From Pratylenchus scribneri (lineage: Eukaryota; Nematoda; Chromadorea; Rhabditida; Pratylenchidae): a DNA stretch of 64,000 nucleotides. The stretch lies in assembly GCA_030063045.1 (NCBI GenBank), contig JAQSEB010000008.1, forward strand, positions 1,984,001 through 2,048,000, read 5' to 3'. The notes below the pieces were generated by a model. The model worked only from the letters and a program-made list of their open reading frames with translations. It ran no database searches and was not told the DNA's origin. This document shows positions 49,564 through 61,813 of the stretch, piece by piece (position 1 is the first letter of the stretch; every line of letters begins with the position of its first letter). Position numbers and translations under genes: made by a program.

Positions 49564-50273
49564 TCACATGTTGTATTCGATCGGCAGATTCTTGCGGCGG
49601 ACCATGCCATCTCCTTGGAACCATTCGCGACGGAATTGCTTGGCTGCTCCCTCCGGTGAGTTGGTCCATTCCACGGTGACGCGGTCGTTGTTGGTGGCCT
49701 CGGTTGCAGAATCGAAGGCATCGCAGGAGATGGCAATGTTGATGGATTCCTTCGGGTCAAGCACTCCATTGGGCGGGTAATACAATCGTGCGCAGAATGG
49801 AATTGTACTGACCCAAATTTATTCAATTTAAATCCCACAATAATTATAAAGTCCAATAAATTTATTCCAATTAGAATTAAATTAATTAATCTTTAACAAC
49901 AATTTTATATGAGGGAAGAAGTGTGTGTTTTGTCAAGGGGATTTTTGGAAATGAAAATGAATGGACAAATGAGTCAAATTTGAAACGAAATGACAAAAAT
50001 AAATTAAATTTAAATTCAATGGACAATTTTCACTTCTTTATCACAGGGTCCATGTTCAGACGTTGCGGGTTGGTCGTTTTGAAGGCGAAGCCGATGCGGT
50101 GACCGCCGGAGTTGATGATCTGTGGGAAAAAGGGATTTATTATTTGATTTGGAAATTTTAATTTTAAATTAACTGACCTTCATGTAGTAGGTGTGCTTGT
50201 CATCGAACGGGGCGTTGAAGATGACCTTTTGTCCTGGTTGTGTCGCAATGTCGCCGGGTGGAATTTGTGCCAT
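49564..50273 (-). CDS. Major sperm protein (MSP), with unusual internal extension
   Basis: MSP forms the filament cytoskeleton of nematode amoeboid sperm and is also a secreted oocyte signal. Start at 50273: [29 protein letters not shown]. Exon 2: [20 protein letters not shown]. The last exon ends [20 protein letters not shown]. The immunoglobulin-like MSP fold is covered from end to end. The second intron (about 230 bp) joins RLNMDPVIK to [20 protein letters not shown], whereas ordinary MSPs run from the Asp-Pro almost directly into PNGVLDPKE. So about 14 extra residues sit in one surface loop, or the second junction is not as drawn. It faces a CK1-type kinase gene across a 460-bp divergent spacer. 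Confidence 0.9.
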
Positions 50274-50731
50274 GTTGATCGTCGAGATTGGTTGTTTGCT
50301 TCTTGAAGAGATTGATTTGCTTGTCGTTTGTTGGTTGATCGGTTGATGCTGAATGATGCCGTGGCAGTGGTTTTTATACTTCAACAAATGAGCAAATCAT
50401 AGAAAGTGAAAATGACATTTTTATTACCGTAATGATTTATCGAATGGAAATATTCTATATCGAATTTTCCATACAGTACACAGAAGCTGGGTTTTTCTAA
50501 TGTAAAACAAGGAAATTTTAGATATAAAAGCCGTCCAATCATTTATTCCGACATGTGCGAACGAACCAACCCATCCATAACAACAAAGCAACCCGTCATA
50601 TCCATCTTCAAAATCCAGCATTCCCTTTTGTATCCAGTCCTTGCTCCAAATCGGCGCCCAATCTTCTCACATTCCAGGTCAGATTCATTTTTCATTTATA
50701 ACAATTTTTAACCATTTTTCAATTTCAGCAA

Positions 50732-52298
50732 ATGCTCAACAAACAAAGATCGATCGGCAAGTGGGAAATCCAAGGCAAACTCGGAGAGGGAGCGTTTGGC
50801 AGTGTATTCCTCGTCAGTGTCACATCAAAAGCGGATCAACGACGTTTTGCAGCAATGAAGGTCGAGGAGCGGCAGAAAAGCAAATTCGACGAATTGTTGA
50901 GAATGGAGATCTATGTGCTACAAAAATTGCAAGTCCCGAATGGCGAGAACCAGAAGTATTTTTGCACGATCCACGACCAAGGACAAACGGAGCAATACAA
51001 GTAAGTCAATGGGTAGAATAAATTTTGTGGGTGGATTTAATTTGTTCAAATTTCAGTTATCTCGTCATAACTCTGCTCGCAAAACCGTTGGAGGACTGGA
51101 GAAGGCAACAAGTTGGCCGGAAGTTCAGCGATAAAACAACACTCAAAATTGGAATCCAGTTGATGGCCGCCTTCAAACGAATGCACAAAGCAGGATTCAT
51201 ACACAGGGACGTCAAACCAGCAGTAAGTCTTCATATGGATTTTCATTACAATCAATAATCATTCATATTTTATAGAACATGGCACCTGGCTACAAGCGCA
51301 CATCGATGATCTACCTGTTCGATTTTGGCCTTGCTCGCTTCATATACACGGATGAAACAAAGAAGAAGCTGAGAGAAAAGAGGGCAAAGGTTTGAAAATT
51401 TAATTTTTTTTTTGTTTTCTTTTGCATTTCCCATTTATTTTAGGTAAATTTTCGCGGCACACATCGATATTGCTCATACAATGCACACAGAGCGGATCAA
51501 GGCAGAGTTGATGACCTATGGGGTGTTATGGTGAGTCCGAATGGTGGATTGATTTTAATTTTTTAATGCTCCCAACATTTTAGTATTGCCTGGTCGAATT
51601 TTGCGCTCCACCACTGCCCTGGGCCGGTCTCCCGATGAAGCAGAAGGAAAAGATGAAGGGGGAAATCACCGATGGAGAATTGTTCAAGGTTTGTTTTGTT
51701 TTTCGGATACTAAATTGTACTAAATTCCCCATCCATTTTTAACAGGAATGTCCGCCTTCTTTCAAAAGGATCAGTCAATCACTTCGTCGCCTTGGATTTG
51801 CTGATGAGCCCAAATATGATCAATACCAACGCTGGATGCACGAGGACCTGCTGGCGAGAGGCGTGAATCTGCTTGCAAATGAACCACAAGAGCCATTCGA
51901 ATGGGAGCGAGAAAGGAGCGAGGAGAATTTGGATGGGACGACCAACGATGATCAAAAGCACCACGCTGTCCGTGAGGTGGGTTAATTTAATTTTTAAGTT
52001 AATTTTAAACTTCTAATTTGTTTTTTTTCAGAAAGGCGCCGATGATGATGATAATGAGGATTCGCTCAGGACTGCCGACTCCATCTTCTCTTCAACATCG
52101 CAAACCAACAATGCAAAGGATGGAGAAGAAACAATCGATGATACGCTTGACGACCTACCGGAAAATGACGAGCTGCTGCAGAAATTTCGAAGCGACAAGG
52201 AGAAGCGGGACAACAAAGCAGCAGCAACAACAAAGAATGGCGGCAATGGCAAGGCTGATGTTCGACCGGCGGGCAGCAAAGATGACGAGAAGAAATAA
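50732..52298 (+). CDS. Worm-type casein kinase 1 / TTBK-like protein kinase
   Basis: CK1-group Ser/Thr kinase of the expanded nematode kind, many of which act in spermatogenesis. Motifs: GKLGEGAFGSVFLV (Gly loop), FAAMKVE (ATP Lys), FIHRDVKPANMAP (catalytic loop Asp), YLFDFGLARF (DFG Asp), NFRGTHRYCSYNAHR (activation segment), RVDDLWGVMYCLVEF. The kinase domain is complete. The C-terminus is acidic then Lys-rich and probably disordered (GADDDDNEDS to GSKDDEKK). Exons: 50732-51000, 51057-51222, 51276-51387, 51444-51530, 51584-51688, 51746-51976, 52032-52298. Sharing a divergent promoter region with an MSP gene suggests male-germline expression; this is inference. Confidence 0.9.
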
Positions 52299-52840
52299 AA
52301 GAAGATAGCAATTCAAAATTGTGATATTTTTCCATCAATATTGTTTTTTTTTAATGTTGTATGTCTATATTTTCTATTGTATTTGTTCATTGTTTTTTGT
52401 TTCCATAATATTGTGTATTTCTTGAATAAAATGTAAAAAAAAAGATTTTCGGAGATTATATTTTGCTTTTTAATTAGAGTCCAAACTTGTATTCCATGTT
52501 TGGTTTTATTTAGGTTATTTATATAAAAAATAAACCGAATAATTTATAATTCTGTATCAAAAAGTATCACAATCAGAATAAATTAATAAACTTCAATAAA
52601 ATTGAAGGAATATTTCTTTGCTGCCTTTTCCTCTTTGTCATTTTTATCCATTTCCTCCATTTGATTGACTCGTAAGGACTATTAGCCCGAAAATGAGGAA
52701 ATAAAAACATCGGACATATGAAGGAATAAAATGATTAAAATTGAATGGCAAACGCATAAATCCGTTTTATGTTCCGCATTTAATTTATTCACCGATTTGT
52801 AAAAATGAGGACAAAAAAGTATTATCAATAATATATTTAA
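52299..52840. other. Convergent intergenic region
   Basis: AT-rich 3' flanks of the kinase gene and the Ras-like gene, with AATAAA-type words. No frame seen. Confidence 0.5.
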
Positions 52841-54406
52841 TCATTGGATGGTGCAAGCCGCCGAATTAGTTGGTGTGCTGATTGATCGCAGACGGAATCC
52901 ACCTTTTTGTTGATTTGTGGTTGGTTGTGTTGTTTTTGTTGTGGCCAAGGATTCCCTCTTTGTTTGATGCCTTTCGCCCTCCTCCTCGCCCACAAAATTG
53001 TTCACTCGGACAGGGTCGAAAGTGAATGGTTCGGCACATGGTTCACTAGAAGGAGGAATCACCTCCAAACCAAATGGAGTCCTTTGTGTTGTCTCAGCCC
53101 CTTCGGCATTTGGTGAGGTAGATTTGGTGATTTCATCTGAATATCATATCGGAATGTATTTTTCTAATTTTTGTATTCTCCTACTTTCATTGACGGCGGC
53201 CACTTTGTTCTGTGATTTCGTTCGTTCCTTTGGATGGACCAACACCCTGAGGGCATTTCCAAATAATGATGAATTCCTTTTGCCTCTATTTTCCTCATCG
53301 ACCAAATTATTTGGCATTTCTGATGATTCTTTTCGATGAGCATCATTTTTTGAATGGCCCAAAAATTTCTTCAAGCTAGTTCTCCTCAGAATTGGGATGA
53401 TCGGCGATAAACGCCTCGAATTTGTCCTTGATCTGGACCTTGACCTTTCTCTGCTCTGTCGATGCTTTTTTGCCCGTTCAATTAATTGTTGAATGATTTG
53501 ATTTAAATTTGGTTGAATCGATGAGAATGAGATGGAACGGAATTCGCAGTCTTCGCCAAATTGTCGGGCCAATTGTTCACCCTTTTAAATAATGGAATAT
53601 GTAAAATTGGATTATTTTGTTTACCTGTTCCCTGGTGACCGGACATTGTCCTTCGTCCCTTTCCAGCCTAATTCTCTCCATTGAATGCCTTCTGGCACTT
53701 TGCATTTGAGGAATTTCCTCTTCGGGTGGACTATTCGATGCTGAACCATATCCCTCGGATCCATCCGTCTTTTCGCCCTCATCCGGCTCAGAATGCTCAA
53801 CCAATTGATCTTCGTTGCAAAGAAGCAAGGAAGCTGGCTAAATTTGGGTACAAAATGAAATGATTAATTTGAGAGGAATTTTTATACTTGGCTTCCTTCC
53901 TCCAAACATTTAAAATCTTCGGCAATGCTGGCCAAAGTGTGAAATGAAGTGGGACTGTAGGCGGCATAGCAGAGAATGGCGGCATCCGCTCTGAAAATGG
54001 CCACGGAGATTAATTAATATTTTAGTAGCTGACTTTCGAATGGACATTTCCCTGGCACCCGTGTGTTCCTAAATGGAATTAAGGGCACATTGATTGGTCA
54101 TAAATTTGCCCCACAAAATACCGTTCCCGGATCGATCAATTCCAGTACAATTGTCTCGGGTCCAAATTGGAATGTGAGGTAGCAGGTGTCCGCATATTGG
54201 ATGTGCTGCTCGAATTTGTTGGCGGCCATTTGCATTTGATGGAACTGAATAAAAGATATGATGGATTAAAGGGGAATTGGGGGAAAATGAACCAATGGTT
54301 GTTTGTGCCAAGTTCCCATCAAAAGGACACAATATTCAGTTGGGGCAGCAGAATTTGGGGAAAGGGATTGGGTGGAAGTAGCTGATGAAGGGAGAATTTG
54401 GGCCAT
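52841..54406 (-). CDS. Ras-like protein with degenerate nucleotide-binding motifs
   Basis: Six exons encode a Ras-superfamily-like fold. Start at 54406 (MAQILPSSATSTQS), just after a TTTCAATTTCAG site that may be a trans-splice acceptor. The first strand YCVLLMGT is followed by WHKQPLFHQ where GxxxxGK[ST] is expected. IVLELIDPGTEHTGA takes the place of DxxG. ADAAILCYAAYSPTSFHTL matches the Ras strand and helix after switch II. LLLCNEDQL stands where NKxD is usual, and CEFRSISFSS replaces the ExSAK region. After the fold come a Glu/Ser-rich loop and an Arg/Ser-rich helix (RAKKHRQSRERSRSRSR). The C-terminal tail has no prenylation motif (ends AACTIQ). The protein probably cannot bind or hydrolyse GTP normally. 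Family placement is my inference. Confidence 0.65.
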
Positions 54407-57400
54407 ATTCGAGAATGGAGATGCTGAAATTGAAAAAGGGGCAAATGAATATTGGATGCAATTCTGTGGATTCATCGCGCAATTACAGCAGATTTAATGA
54501 ACGGAATTGAATGAATGTCAACGAATTGATTTATCCCTTTGGAATGAGCATATCCCAAAAAAGTCAAATCACTTTTCAACTTTGCCTTTGATATCCCGAT
54601 GAAATATTTCATCCAATCAAACTACTATTCATTCCAATTTTATTGACGGATGGGGAAAGATTAAAAATCGGCATGAAATTTTGTGGATTTTGATCATAGC
54701 TGACTGAGGCGATGTCTAGAATGAAAGAATTTGAGATTTGGGGGAATGGAATGGATTTGTGGTCGCGCAAATGAAAAAACAAACAAAAGCAAAAATTGGG
54801 CGAAAAATGAAAGAGAAAAAGGGGAATTGAAAGGAATGAAAGGAAGCCATAAAGAAAAGGGGGAAATTGGCCAAGGCAAAGAATGGATGGATGGAAATGT
54901 CCTCCTCCATTCAATCCGTTCATCGGCTGCTCCATTCCTCCACAACTTTCACTTTTTTTTTTATTCATTTTGTCGGCCTTCTTTCTATTGCTTGCGCTCT
55001 TGGTGGGGCTTCATTCAAAAGGGCAAAAGGGAAATTGATAAGCCCAAAAAATTGATTAGAAATTGGATGGCCAAAAATCTTTATTGTGCAGAAAATTTTC
55101 GTTCCGAGGAATTTTTGTTGTTGAATTTATTTGGCCATTTTAAAGGAATTCACGGAAATGATTTAATTTTGGCAATTTTTATGCTTTTTTGTTGAGGGAA
55201 TGACGCCATCCAAAAAAAAAAGGAATGGAAGGAATGAATCTATGTAAATGTGAAATGTTTTTGGGGGAATTGAATCAGTCAAAAAGAGTCAAAATTGGCT
55301 AAGGAGGGTTGTTCCCTTCGATCACGTCATTGAATTTAAAAAAATGACGAATTCCTCTTCAATATTCTAATCAACAATGGGCAATGGGTACAAAATAATA
55401 AATTCATTGTTTGAAGGGCAAAAGGCTTTTTCCTTTTTGTTGGCTTATCAATCATTGTTTTGCATTTATTTGAGGAAATGAAGAAATTTGCGGAGAATTT
55501 TGGTCATTGAAGGTTGAAAAGTGAAAATTGAACAAACAAAAAGCCAGGCTTTTGGTCTATGCAACGAAAATTGTTGGAATGGAAGAACATGTCAAAAAGG
55601 GTGGAGGATGAGCAAAGGAATGGATAGCCTTTTTGCGAGAATGAGTCAATCACGCGGGAATTGGCTGAAAATGATGAGGAATGAACAATTGGAGGAGGAA
55701 ATTTATGATGGACCATTAAAATTATTGCCAGCCGAAACAATTGTTTTGATAAAATGGGGGGGGGGGGGGGGTTGCCAAAAGAATGGCCACAAACCCACTT
55801 TCAATCTAATATTTTGTCATTTTTGGCTAAAGTGGGGGAGTGGCGACCGGTCCAATCCAAAATAAAAAACCAACAAATAAAACCACTTTAATTGCCTAAA
55901 ATTGGGTTTGGCCATTGTCATTTTATTCGCTCCATTTCCATTTGAATTGAATTTGTTGGGCGAAAAATGTTCACAAATTTGAGAGAATTTAAAAGATTTG
56001 AGGAAACACACAAAAAAAAGAATATTTTGGAAAAACAACAATGAATTTTAAATGAATTGATTAAAAATAAAGAAAAGAAGGAATGTGGCCAACTTGGCCA
56101 TTGGGAAAGGCAGCACAAAATGAGAAGAAAAATTGCTATGGAAACTTGGCCACCAATGACAAAGTCAAAATGGCATATTCATAATGGAATAAAGGGAAAC
56201 ATTGCCCACAATGATGATCACACACACACTCCAATGGATGAACTAATTGGCTTTGTTGGGAATGGAAAATTGGACAACAATGGAAGGGATTTAGGGATGA
56301 TGATTTTGGGATGGATGACCGGCCAAATTACTATGTAGAGGGAAATAGCTAATAATACTCAATGAATGAATGAATGAATGCCAATGCCCACCAACATTTG
56401 TACATATATTGTATTGGAATTATGAATTATCCCAATTTTGTCTAATCAAAATAATTTGTAAATTGTCCATCATTTTAAGTTTATATAAAAATTTTTAAAT
56501 ATTATTTAAAAAAAATCATTCAATTGTATTTCCAAAAACTCCAAAAATTGGCATATAAAATGGATTATGAATTGCGCATTATGCCCAATTTATTCCTCCT
56601 TCAACCCAATATTCCCTCCAATTTAATTTGCCCTTTTTCCTCCGTCCAAATTCACAATCAACTCCTCCATTTCCCCCATACCTCCCGGCGCCAAGCAAGC
56701 CCTCCCTCCCCTTCCTCAACAATGATCGGCCCTCGACGCCCTTTTGGGGAGCAATTAGCGCAAATTGCATTCCACCACCCTTTTGCCCCCTTTTGCCACA
56801 ACAAAGTCGGGAAAAGGTAAAGGAAAGAAAATGAGGGGAGGGAGGGAAGGGGAAGGAACCAACCAAAATTGCCTTCCAAAATGACCTTTCAATTCAACGC
56901 ATCCAGAAGAGAAGGAAAGGCAATGAAGCAGCCAAAAAGCGCACCTTTTTATTTTATTATTGGAGGAGGAGGCGCCGAATCAACCAAATGAATGAATGGA
57001 ATGAGAATTGGATGGGTCAATTGAAGGCCATCAAAAAAGGAGTCCTTTTTGGCCATTGATGGCCCAGCGGGCGGCCCAATTGTTGCGCAAGTCAAAATTA
57101 ATTTATTACCGGGCATGCCGTCCAGGAAAAGGACTTTAAAAGAAAATAATGGAATTGTTTTGCCATTCATTCATTTTTGGAATATTTGGCACTTTTTATT
57201 ATTATTTTAATGCCCCACATTTACCAATCATTCCCGAAAATATATTCCACATAGCGTTTCCATTGGTTAATCCATCTTCCTCCCATTTCACTCAATTTTC
57301 TTTTATGCCAGCCGATTATTTGTTGGTGACACGCAATTTGCCAATTGGATTGTTGGTTGGCCCCTTCAATGGAATGGAATGGACCTTCTCAAGGCAATGA

Positions 57401-58390
57401 ATGAATGGATGGATGGATGGCTAATTAGAGGCCAACAAAAACACTGGGAATTGATGCAAAATTGGGGGACAAATTGGTAGCATTGCCAAATCCAATCCAA
57501 AAGAATATTCCATCCATCCCAGCAGACTTCCTCCCAAATATGTTTCGGCTCATTCATTCCCATGCCCGAGGGCAGTCCATTGGCACTTCCGATTCCCATC
57601 CTTCCTTTACCCATTTTCAGGTGCCAATTCATTCTCTCATCCATGTTTTCCTTCCATTTTCCCCTCCGGCCCCTTTCCCAGCAGCTCATTCATCAGCAGC
57701 CGGCCTTGGCGCCTTCCAATGGGCCATTTGTTCCCTGGGAATCATCCCCAAATCCCAATCCTCTTCACTCAATTCCATCCAAATTAGTGAATATTCTTTC
57801 ATTCCTCCCCAAAATTTGATTTCCATGAATTTCCGCCATCCTCCAAAAACCTTCCCCACCGTAATTTTGGATTGTCCAATTTTACATTTTTGTCTTCATT
57901 TTTGATGACTTTTTACGCCTCAAAGCATTTCAATTGAATATTCAATTCAAATCCAACAAAATTCATTCACAAAAATGCCAAAATGAATTCATTCAATTCA
58001 TTCTAAATATACGGTAAAGTGAGGAATTCATTCATTCATTCCCTCGGGACTCTTCACCCTCCCCCTCCTTTCAAAGACCAATTAAGTCCCATTCCCCCCA
58101 CCCAAATGCCCCGCCCATTTTCCCATCCATCCATTCCATTTATCGCCTATTTTGGTCCCGCCCCATTCCCTCCCTCCATTCCTCCATTCCCATTTTCCAC
58201 TCTTCTGCCCATTTGTCGCCGCCGCCCTCCGGGCTAATCGTCCATTTTGCAATTGGAGAAGGACAGTAGCCAATTCCCTCTTTCCTTCTTTCCTTCATTT
58301 TTGGCTCATTTTTACGGATTATTTCCCTCCAAAATAAATAATCTCCCAATTAACCTTTTCATTTCAGCCAAATTAATTCCTCCACCAAAA
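54407..58390. other. 4-kb low-complexity intergenic region
   Basis: Purine-rich then pyrimidine-rich sequence with ATGAATGAATG (56365) and GGATGGATGG (57400) microsatellites and a 16-base G run at 55756-55771. Many open frames exist on both strands, but none shows a domain or splice logic. It may hold regulatory DNA of the BarH-class gene downstream. Confidence 0.4.
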
Positions 58391-61300
58391 ATGATGTTCG
58401 ACCCACGTTTGGCCGCCGCCACCCTAATGTTCCCGCCGAATGCCGCTGCCTCATTTTGTGATCCATCCAGTGCATTGGCATTGTTGGCTGCCGGCCAAAT
58501 TCCACAAAAACTGTTTTCTCCCAATAATAGGTCCATCCTCAACATTATCCATAATTATTATTATTTTAAACTATTTTAGGCCAAATGAACATTCAATGCC
58601 AAATCCGCCATCATCTGGGCCAATCCCATCTTCCTCCTCCAATTCTTCATTCCGAATTGATACTCTTCTCGATCAACCTCCCCCACCCCACCCACCTCCT
58701 TTGCCCACTTTCAATCAACAATTCGCCGTTCAACAAATTTTGGCACAAATGAGCGCATTTGGGGCCACAATGGCCAATGAAAAGTCAATGATGGAAGCAT
58801 TAAATGCTAATGGGAATGGTGCGTTTTGATGGATTGGGGTTGGGGCATAAATAATCATCAGCAATCAAAAATTGGCTTTTGGGCTAATTGTCCACTTATC
58901 CCTTCCACCCTCTCCTTCTTTCTTTCGGTTCCGCTTTTCGGCTCATTTTGCGTGTCCCAATCGAGGTAAAATTGAGTGGCAGCACCCTCTCCTCCCAAAT
59001 TATTATTACTTATAAAAGTTGGAGACATTATTTTTAGGGGAAGGAAATTAAATAATATGAGGATAAATAGATTGGAAAATGGAATCGGGAAATGAATGAA
59101 TGAATAAGGAATACTGTAATGAAAGAAAGTAAGCAACCAAAATGATTCAAATGTTCAATCCGTTCCATTTATTGCTAAATTAAATTCATAAGTTTTTCCC
59201 TTACCGTATCCCTTCCCCTCCTCTCCTCCTCCTCTTCCCCTTCCCACTACCAATTCATTTTATACAAAAATAAATGGTAGCTGCTGACCAATTTGAGTGA
59301 AGGGGACAATTCATTTAATTCATTCATTCAGATTGACCCATTTTAGCGGAAATATCCCCTTCCCCTCCCCCTCCATTGCCCCCACTTTCTTTGCCCCCGG
59401 CTAATTGTCTTCACTCCCATTCATTTCCCCATTCTATCCAATTCGCACTTTTGGGATTTGCCGATTTGGCGACCATTAATCCAATTCCCAGGCAAATAAT
59501 TGAGTGGGAATTAACGGGGGAAATGGGGGGGGGGGGGATTTGGAAGAAATTGGAGGAAAATTGAATAGAATGAAGGGGGGATTTAATTTAATGGCATTGA
59601 ATGGAATGTGAATTGGGATTTGGATTTGGTCATGGACATGGATGGATTTATGTTGGATTTGAACGGGCCAACAACAATTGGGTGGATGAAGGGGATTAGT
59701 AAGGCAAATTGCCCCAGGGAAAGAAAAATTGGATGAGTGGGTGGATTATAAAGAAGTAATAATAAATTGTTTAATTTTTATTAATTGCCAAATTATGTTA
59801 TAATTTATTCATTTTTAAAATATTCCGAATCCATCAGTGAATTTTACTTTTTTTTTTGTTTAATCCCCTCCACCATCTCTCCCTCCAATTAGTTCTTCTA
59901 TTTTTGATCAACTTTTTGCCCACATTTATTTCCGCCATTTTGCGCACTTCACCAAATCAACATTTTGGGGCAAAAGGGGGGGGGGGCCATTATGCGCGAA
60001 CAAACAATCCCCAAATTCCCTAATCGGTGCACAATTTTGTCATTGGGCCGGAAAGGGATGGAGGGTGGGCATCCATCGGCCATTATCCCATTCCATTCCA
60101 TCCATATTCCCAGCAGTCGATCTCTCATTCAAATCAATCCCGATGGATGCCAAAACAATGGAAGGGGAAATGTGGAAATGATGGCCGAGTTTGGGAGGGA
60201 GAGGGGGGGGGCAGGTGCACGGTGGAATGTGCAATTAGGGGAAAATGTGGGGCAAATGGTCGAAATAATATCATTCATGAAAATAAATGCCCTGGCAATG
60301 GAATGGATGATCGTAAAAAAAGGGGGGGGGGAAGGGAGGGGAATTGAGGACAGTAAAATGGAAAGTAAAAGATATCATCCTCATTTTAATGAGAATACTA
60401 GTATGTAGTTTTTGAATTTAAATTGAAGGGCGGAAATGGCACCATTCCTCTCCCATCTAACACCTTTCATTTAGGTGCCATTGGCGGCGGTGGTTGTTTC
60501 CTCCAGTCGGCCTCCAATTCCAATTCGCCGCCCACCGATCATCCCATCAACAATTTGCAGTCGTCCTCTCCATTCCTCGATCGACATTCGGCCAATTCAT
60601 CGGCACCGGAAACACCCGATTTCAATGGAAATTGTGGGGCAAGCAGTGGAGTTTCGGGCGGATCAGGTGGAGGGAAAAAGGCGAGAAAAGCGAGGACAAT
60701 TTTTACGGACAAACAACTCCAAGAATTGGAGGCAATGTTCGACACGCACAAGTATGGAAATTGATTGGTTGATTGGATTTACTTTGCTTTTGAAGGTATT
60801 TATCGGTGCAGGATCGAATGGAATTGGCCAGAAGAATGAATTTGAGTGATACTCAAGTGAAAACATGGTACCAAAATAGGAGGTCAGTTTAATATTCCAT
60901 TCAATAATTTGGGATTTGCCCTCCTCCCTTCTTTATCTCAAAATTTACCGTAATTTTATTTGTCCATTTTGCCTCAATCGGCGGTTATTTTGGTGTCACT
61001 CAATCCACTCAATTATGCGTTGAAATAACCAAAAAGAAGCAAAGCGGCATAGGAGGGAAGGGAAAGCAATTTGAGTAAACCCGAATTCATCCTCCTTTTG
61101 GGTTTGTCCCATTCATTTGTTCATTTTCGTGTCATCCAAGCATCCATTTGGCCATTGAAGCATATATAATATGCCCAACCAATGTGGGCAATAAGAGGAT
61201 TAGACAAAGTGGCAAAATGGACACAGAGGGGGGTGGGGGGAGGGATTGCATGTCAAAAGGGGGTTTAGGTGGGAGGAAATTGGATTTTGAAAGGGATTGA

Positions 61301-61813
61301 CGGATAAACCAGGGATTGACCGAGTATTATTGGGCAACATTTTTGTAGGACAAAATGGAAAAGGCAGGCCAATGCTGGCATCGATCTCCTCCAGGAACAA
61401 CAAAATTTGGTTGCGGTCAGTCCTCCCCCTCCCTATATTTTCATAATTAATTCCTTCAAATCCAGGTTCAAAATCTGCTCCGATCAAATCCTCAATTTTG
61501 GGCACCTTGGCTTGGCCAAATTGCGCAGCATCCATTTTTTGGTGGACAACGTCTTCTTCCACCCGGCCTTCTTCAAAGTGCGCCGCCCACCACAATTGGC
61601 CCAGCGGCAACATTGGCACAATCCGAACAAAAAGGCGAAGAAGCGCAAGAAGGAAAGGAGGAAAAGAATGGAAATGAACAAAAGTTGATTGGAATTGAGG
61701 GAATTTTTATGAAAAATGAAGAAGAAGGAAAAAGGAAGAGAAAAGCACCGAATGAAGAGGATGAAATTGAGAAGAAAAGGTGCAAAATGGAAGAAGCAGC
61801 CAAAATAGAATGA
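58391..61813 (+). CDS. BarH-class homeobox transcription factor
   Basis: Homeodomain factor of the BarH group (ceh-30/ceh-31 in C. elegans, involved in neuron identity and survival). The N-terminus has an Ala-rich start and the motif [10 protein letters not shown], comparable to the Bar FIL repressor motif. The homeodomain spans three exons: [18 protein letters not shown] and AMFDTHK, then [20 protein letters not shown] with VKTWYQNRR, then [19 protein letters not shown] is typical of Bar proteins, which carry Tyr at homeodomain position 49 ([10 protein letters not shown]). The C-terminus is Glu/Lys-rich (ends EEAAKIE). Exons: 58391-58530, 58580-58818, 60475-60751, 60796-60882, 61349-61415, 61466-61813. 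The 1.66-kb second intron is unusually long for this window and full of G-tracts. Confidence 0.9.

Noticed and set aside
55521..55865. Plus-strand frame with a Cys-containing start and Gly run
   Set aside because: The Gly run is just the 16-base G tract, and nothing else in it is recognisable.
60027..60408. Gly/Met-rich open frames inside the long intron of the homeobox gene
   Set aside because: They are driven by G tracts and have no splice sites linking them in phase to the BarH-class exons.
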